Origin: JACKIP01 sp963710165
GTDB taxonomy: Bacteria > Pseudomonadota > Alphaproteobacteria > Micavibrionales > Micavibrionaceae
Assembly: GCA_963710165.1 (NCBI GenBank)
Contig: CAVPYZ010000005.1
Location: 124,001 to 188,000, forward strand
Reading direction: 5' to 3'
Length of the DNA stretch: 64,000 nt
A program made the position numbers and the translations under genes. Positions 61,713-64,000 of the stretch are shown piece by piece (the stretch's first letter is position 1; the number at the start of each line of letters is the position of its first letter). Under the pieces are notes generated by a model, which saw only the letters and a list, made by a program, of their open reading frames with translations, did not search any database and was not told the DNA's origin.

Positions 61713-62210
61713 ATGTCTATTAAAAACTTACAAGATTTATTCGAACATTTATTACAAGATATTTATTATGCCGAGAAGCAGATAAAGAAAACGCTTTCCA
61801 AAATGAAAGAACATGCAACAGATGAGAAGCTTGCTAATGCATTTGAAACGCATTTGGAAGAAACTGAAGAGCATATTTCTAAACTTGAAACTGTTTTTGA
61901 TATGACAGGTTTTGAAAAAGACACTGAAAAATGTGAAGCAATCATAGGCTTGTTAAAAGAAGGTAATTCTTTAATCGAAGAATGCGAAAGCGGAAGTGTA
62001 TGCGACGCGGCATTAATAGTTGCAGCGCAAAAAGTCGAGCATTATGAAATCGCATCTTATGGAGCACTTTGTAACATGGCCAAGCTATTAGGTGAGCAAG
62101 AGGCTGCAGAAATTTTGCATGAAATTCTTGAACAAGAAAAATCTGCAGATCAAAAATTGACAGATATGTCAGATTTTATCGAAGAAGAAGCTATGGCAAG
62201 AGCAGCTTAA
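61713..62210 (+). CDS. YciE/YciF family ferritin-like protein (DUF892)
   Basis: A 165-residue helical protein. The N-terminal IKNLQDLFEHLLQDIYYAEKQIKKTLSKM and the later HLEETEEHISKLE and AAQKVEHYEIASYGAL hold the Glu and His residues expected for a di-iron site. Family members are stress-induced in E. coli. Here it has its own promoter region upstream of 61713 and a strong terminator downstream. The role in this organism is not known. Confidence 0.9.
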   Translation: MSIKNLQDLFEHLLQDIYYAEKQIKKTLSKMKEHATDEKLANAFETHLEETEEHISKLETVFDMTGFEKDTEKCEAIIGLLKEGNSLIEECESGSVCDAALIVAAQKVEHYEIASYGALCNMAKLLGEQEAAEILHEILEQEKSADQKLTDMSDFIEEEAMARAA

Positions 62211-62220
62211 TAGTATTTTA

Positions 62221-62256
62221 AAAGGGCTATCTGATTATAGATAGCCCTTTTATTTT
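62221..62256. terminator. Bidirectional terminator after the yciF-like gene
   Basis: Stem AAAGGGCTATC / GATAGCCCTTT of 11 pairs with an eight-base loop and T residues on both strands. It serves both the DUF892 gene and the convergent DUF421 gene. Confidence 0.92.
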
Positions 62257-62258
62257 AT

Positions 62259-62801
62259 TTATTTTTTGGATGTTTCTAAAGGTTCAAAATCTGACTCTGC
62301 CGTTTTAAGTGCGCCGTATTTACGGTCTTTTTCATTCCCTTTTGGAATTACGCTCATCTCTCCATCTGTTTCAAGCAGCACAAGATGAATTTGATTTTGA
62401 TCAGAATATCCGTTATTTCGAAACGCAGCCATTATTTCAACTTTTGTGATACGCTCTTTCTTCATTTCATTTTCGCGGTATTCGCCGTCATAAAATAAAA
62501 TGGCTGGGCGAGATTTAATAAGGCTTTCAAATTTATCAGATCGCACTGCCAACCACGCAATGATATATTGCATAAAAATAAGTATGGCGAGAGCTGTCAT
62601 CCCGTCAACAATCGATGTGTCTTTGGAAGTGATAGCGGTTGCCAGAACCGATCCGATAGAGATAGTCATAACAAAGTCGAACGCATTCATTTTTGTCAGC
62701 GTTCGCTTGCCAGCCACACGTAATAATATTACCAGTCCTGAAAAACAGATAATACCTGTAATGATAATATTAAAAACTGAATCCCAACTATCAAACCACA
62801 T
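62259..62801 (-). CDS. DUF421 (YetF-like) membrane protein
   Basis: A 180-residue protein. Three hydrophobic helices lie in the first 90 residues (FNIIITGIICFSGLVILLRVAGKRT and AILIFMQYIIAWLAVRS). The conserved GKRTLTKMNAFDFVMTISIGS region and the C-terminal domain with PAILFYDGEYRENEMKKERIT are typical of DUF421. Family members are of unknown function in most bacteria. The gene follows secA on the same strand, 28 bases after it. Confidence 0.87.
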   Translation of the reverse strand: MWFDSWDSVFNIIITGIICFSGLVILLRVAGKRTLTKMNAFDFVMTISIGSVLATAITSKDTSIVDGMTALAILIFMQYIIAWLAVRSDKFESLIKSRPAILFYDGEYRENEMKKERITKVEIMAAFRNNGYSDQNQIHLVLLETDGEMSVIPKGNEKDRKYGALKTAESDFEPLETSKK

Positions 62802-62828
62802 AAGTTATAGATCTTTCGTTAAAACGTA

Positions 62829-64000
62829 TTATGAGAGCTTCCCGTGACACTGTTTGAACTTCTTACCTGATCCACACGGGCAGGGCGCATTACGCGGCAC
62901 TTTCCCCCATGTTTCAGGATTATTTTTATCGAAAGGCAGATTAGAGGTGATTGGTGTCACCACGGCGGTTTTCTGACCGGCCTGACGACGTTGTTGTCTG
63001 TTCATGCCGTCCATATCTTCCTGATCGGGAATTCCGGCACGCCCCGTTCCCATTAGGGCGGGATCTGTACGTGTCTCGACCGTCTGAACCTCGTCACGGT
63101 TTAGCATGAAGCCCGGCATGCCTGTTTCCTGATTAATTTCAACCAGACTGAGAGTTTTTGTGACATTTTCGCGGAAATTATTCAGCATCAGTTCGAATAG
63201 TTCGAATGCTTCTGCTTTGAATTCATTTAGCGGGTCACGCTGTCCATAGGCACGCAGATTAATACCCTGACGCAAGTGATCAAGTGCCAGCAAATGTTCT
63301 TTCCATTGCGTATCAAGGATTTGCAGAACAACGGCTTTTTCCATACGACGGAAATAATCCGGCCCGATATTGGCAACTTTTTCCGCCATTTTCTTATCAG
63401 ATTCGGCGACAAGGCGGTCTTCAATTTCCTGATCGGCGATTCCTTCTTCTTTTGTCCAGTCCGTAACAGGAACGTCTAGGCCAAGCGTTTCCTTGGTTTC
63501 AAGTGCCAAGCGCTCCACATTCCATTTATCGACATAACTGCCAAGTGGAATACAATCGGCGACCAGTTCGCTGATATAATCATGACGCAGTTCGCCGACC
63601 AGCTCTTCCACATGATCGGAATCCATAATATCGCGGCGTTGTTCGTAAATAACCTTACGTTGGTCATTCATCACGTCATCAAATTTTAAAATGTTCTTAC
63701 GAATTTCAAAGTTTTGGGCTTCGACGCGCCCTTGGGCGCGTTCAAGCGCTTTTGAAATCCATGGATGGGTCAGGGCTTCGCCGTCCTGCAAACCGATATT
63801 TTTATTGGCAAGCAACATTTCCATTTTATCGGAGCCAAAAATACGCATCAGATCATCGTCAAGGGAGAGGAAAAAGGCTGATCCACCGGGGTCACCCTGA
63901 CGTCCTGCACGACCGCGCAACTGGTTATCAATACGACGGGATTCGTGACGTTCTGTCCCAACAATGAACAGCCCCCCCGCATCTTTCACGACTTCTTTTT
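62829..64000 (-). CDS. secA: Preprotein translocase ATPase SecA, C-terminal part
   Basis: The frame is open to the right edge, so only the last 390 residues or so of SecA are present. The visible part begins in the helicase domain 2 with GTERHESRRIDNQLRGRAGRQGDPG, followed by the helical scaffold and wing domains (LEAQNFEIRKNILKFDDVMNDQRKVIY) and ends with the zinc-binding SEC-C motif CPCGSGKKFKQCHGK. SecA drives export through SecYEG. The 5' end is outside the window. Confidence 0.97.
   Translation of the reverse strand, partial: KEVVKDAGGLFIVGTERHESRRIDNQLRGRAGRQGDPGGSAFFLSLDDDLMRIFGSDKMEMLLANKNIGLQDGEALTHPWISKALERAQGRVEAQNFEIRKNILKFDDVMNDQRKVIYEQRRDIMDSDHVEELVGELRHDYISELVADCIPLGSYVDKWNVERLALETKETLGLDVPVTDWTKEEGIADQEIEDRLVAESDKKMAEKVANIGPDYFRRMEKAVVLQILDTQWKEHLLALDHLRQGINLRAYGQRDPLNEFKAEAFELFELMLNNFRENVTKTLSLVEINQETGMPGFMLNRDEVQTVETRTDPALMGTGRAGIPDQEDMDGMNRQQRRQAGQKTAVVTPITSNLPFDKNNPETWGKVPRNAPCPCGSGKKFKQCHGKLS

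Overview
The window looks like a chromosomal segment of an alphaproteobacterium of low to moderate GC (judged by eye, not computed). Markers for this placement are a ChpT-type histidine phosphotransferase next to a single-domain receiver and CheR, a PhaR-regulated polyhydroxybutyrate locus, a stand-alone FlhB C-terminal-domain protein beside flgB, an ELM1-type glycosyltransferase, and ybgC-tolQ-tolR. A flagellated, LPS-bearing, free-living Rhodospirillales- or Micavibrionales-like organism fits, but the family is not fixed by anything seen here. There are no rRNA genes, CRISPR arrays, insertion sequences or prophages. One tRNA (Trp) is present.

Layout. 1-7.4 kb: tail of an ELM1-like gene, trxB, an unknown 472-aa protein, a LysR regulator, a patatin-like lipase, then aspC and pheA. 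7.5-11.7 kb: lptD (broken by a frameshift, with a palindromic repeat forming part of its signal peptide) and an SLC13 transporter. 11.7-22.0 kb: a motility block with two MotB-like proteins, a 994-aa periplasmic AMIN/TPR protein, fliP-fliO, an FlhB C-domain protein, and flgB-flgC-fliE-fliQ-fliR. fliQ has an apparent indel compensated by an overlapping second start codon. 22.0-25.5 kb: ybgC-tolQ-tolR without tolA/tolB/pal, a WaaE-like glycosyltransferase, a lipoprotein. 25.6-32.7 kb: ispH, a P-loop protein, rnhA, a DJ-1/PfpI protein, then phaR, a short phaC-like gene, phaA, phaB and a cyclic-nucleotide-binding protein. 32.7-43.4 kb: purH, cheR-cheY-chpT, phosphomannomutase and galU, pepP, rpsU, ggt, and a coiled-coil membrane protein.

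43.4-45.5 kb is a small accessory patch: a Phd-like antitoxin, a zeta-toxin-like kinase with an overlapping small partner, and a lipoprotein. 45.5-53.9 kb returns to core genes: uvrB, nusG, secE, a HEXXH secreted protein, a DegP protease, panB-panC, tRNA-Trp and a CNNM-type protein. 54.0-64.0 kb holds an unusual flagellin with a lectin-like insertion, an ABC exporter, an MBL-fold hydrolase, a GDPD-like protein lacking a catalytic His, a cyclic-nucleotide/thioredoxin-reductase-like fusion lacking its CxxC, a YciF-like protein, a DUF421 membrane protein and the 3' part of secA.

How the genes work together. PhaC, PhaA and PhaB with PhaR form a complete minimal PHB pathway. FliO/P/Q/R with FlgB/C and FliE are the export gate and proximal rod, and the MotB-like pair suggests a specialised stator or a cell-wall-binding complex. 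GalU and phosphomannomutase feed sugar nucleotides to envelope synthesis, where LptD and the WaaE-like transferase act. The most unusual signals are the lectin-like flagellin, the repeat-encoded LptD signal peptide, the start-shifted fliQ, and the MotB paralogue without its proton-binding Asp.
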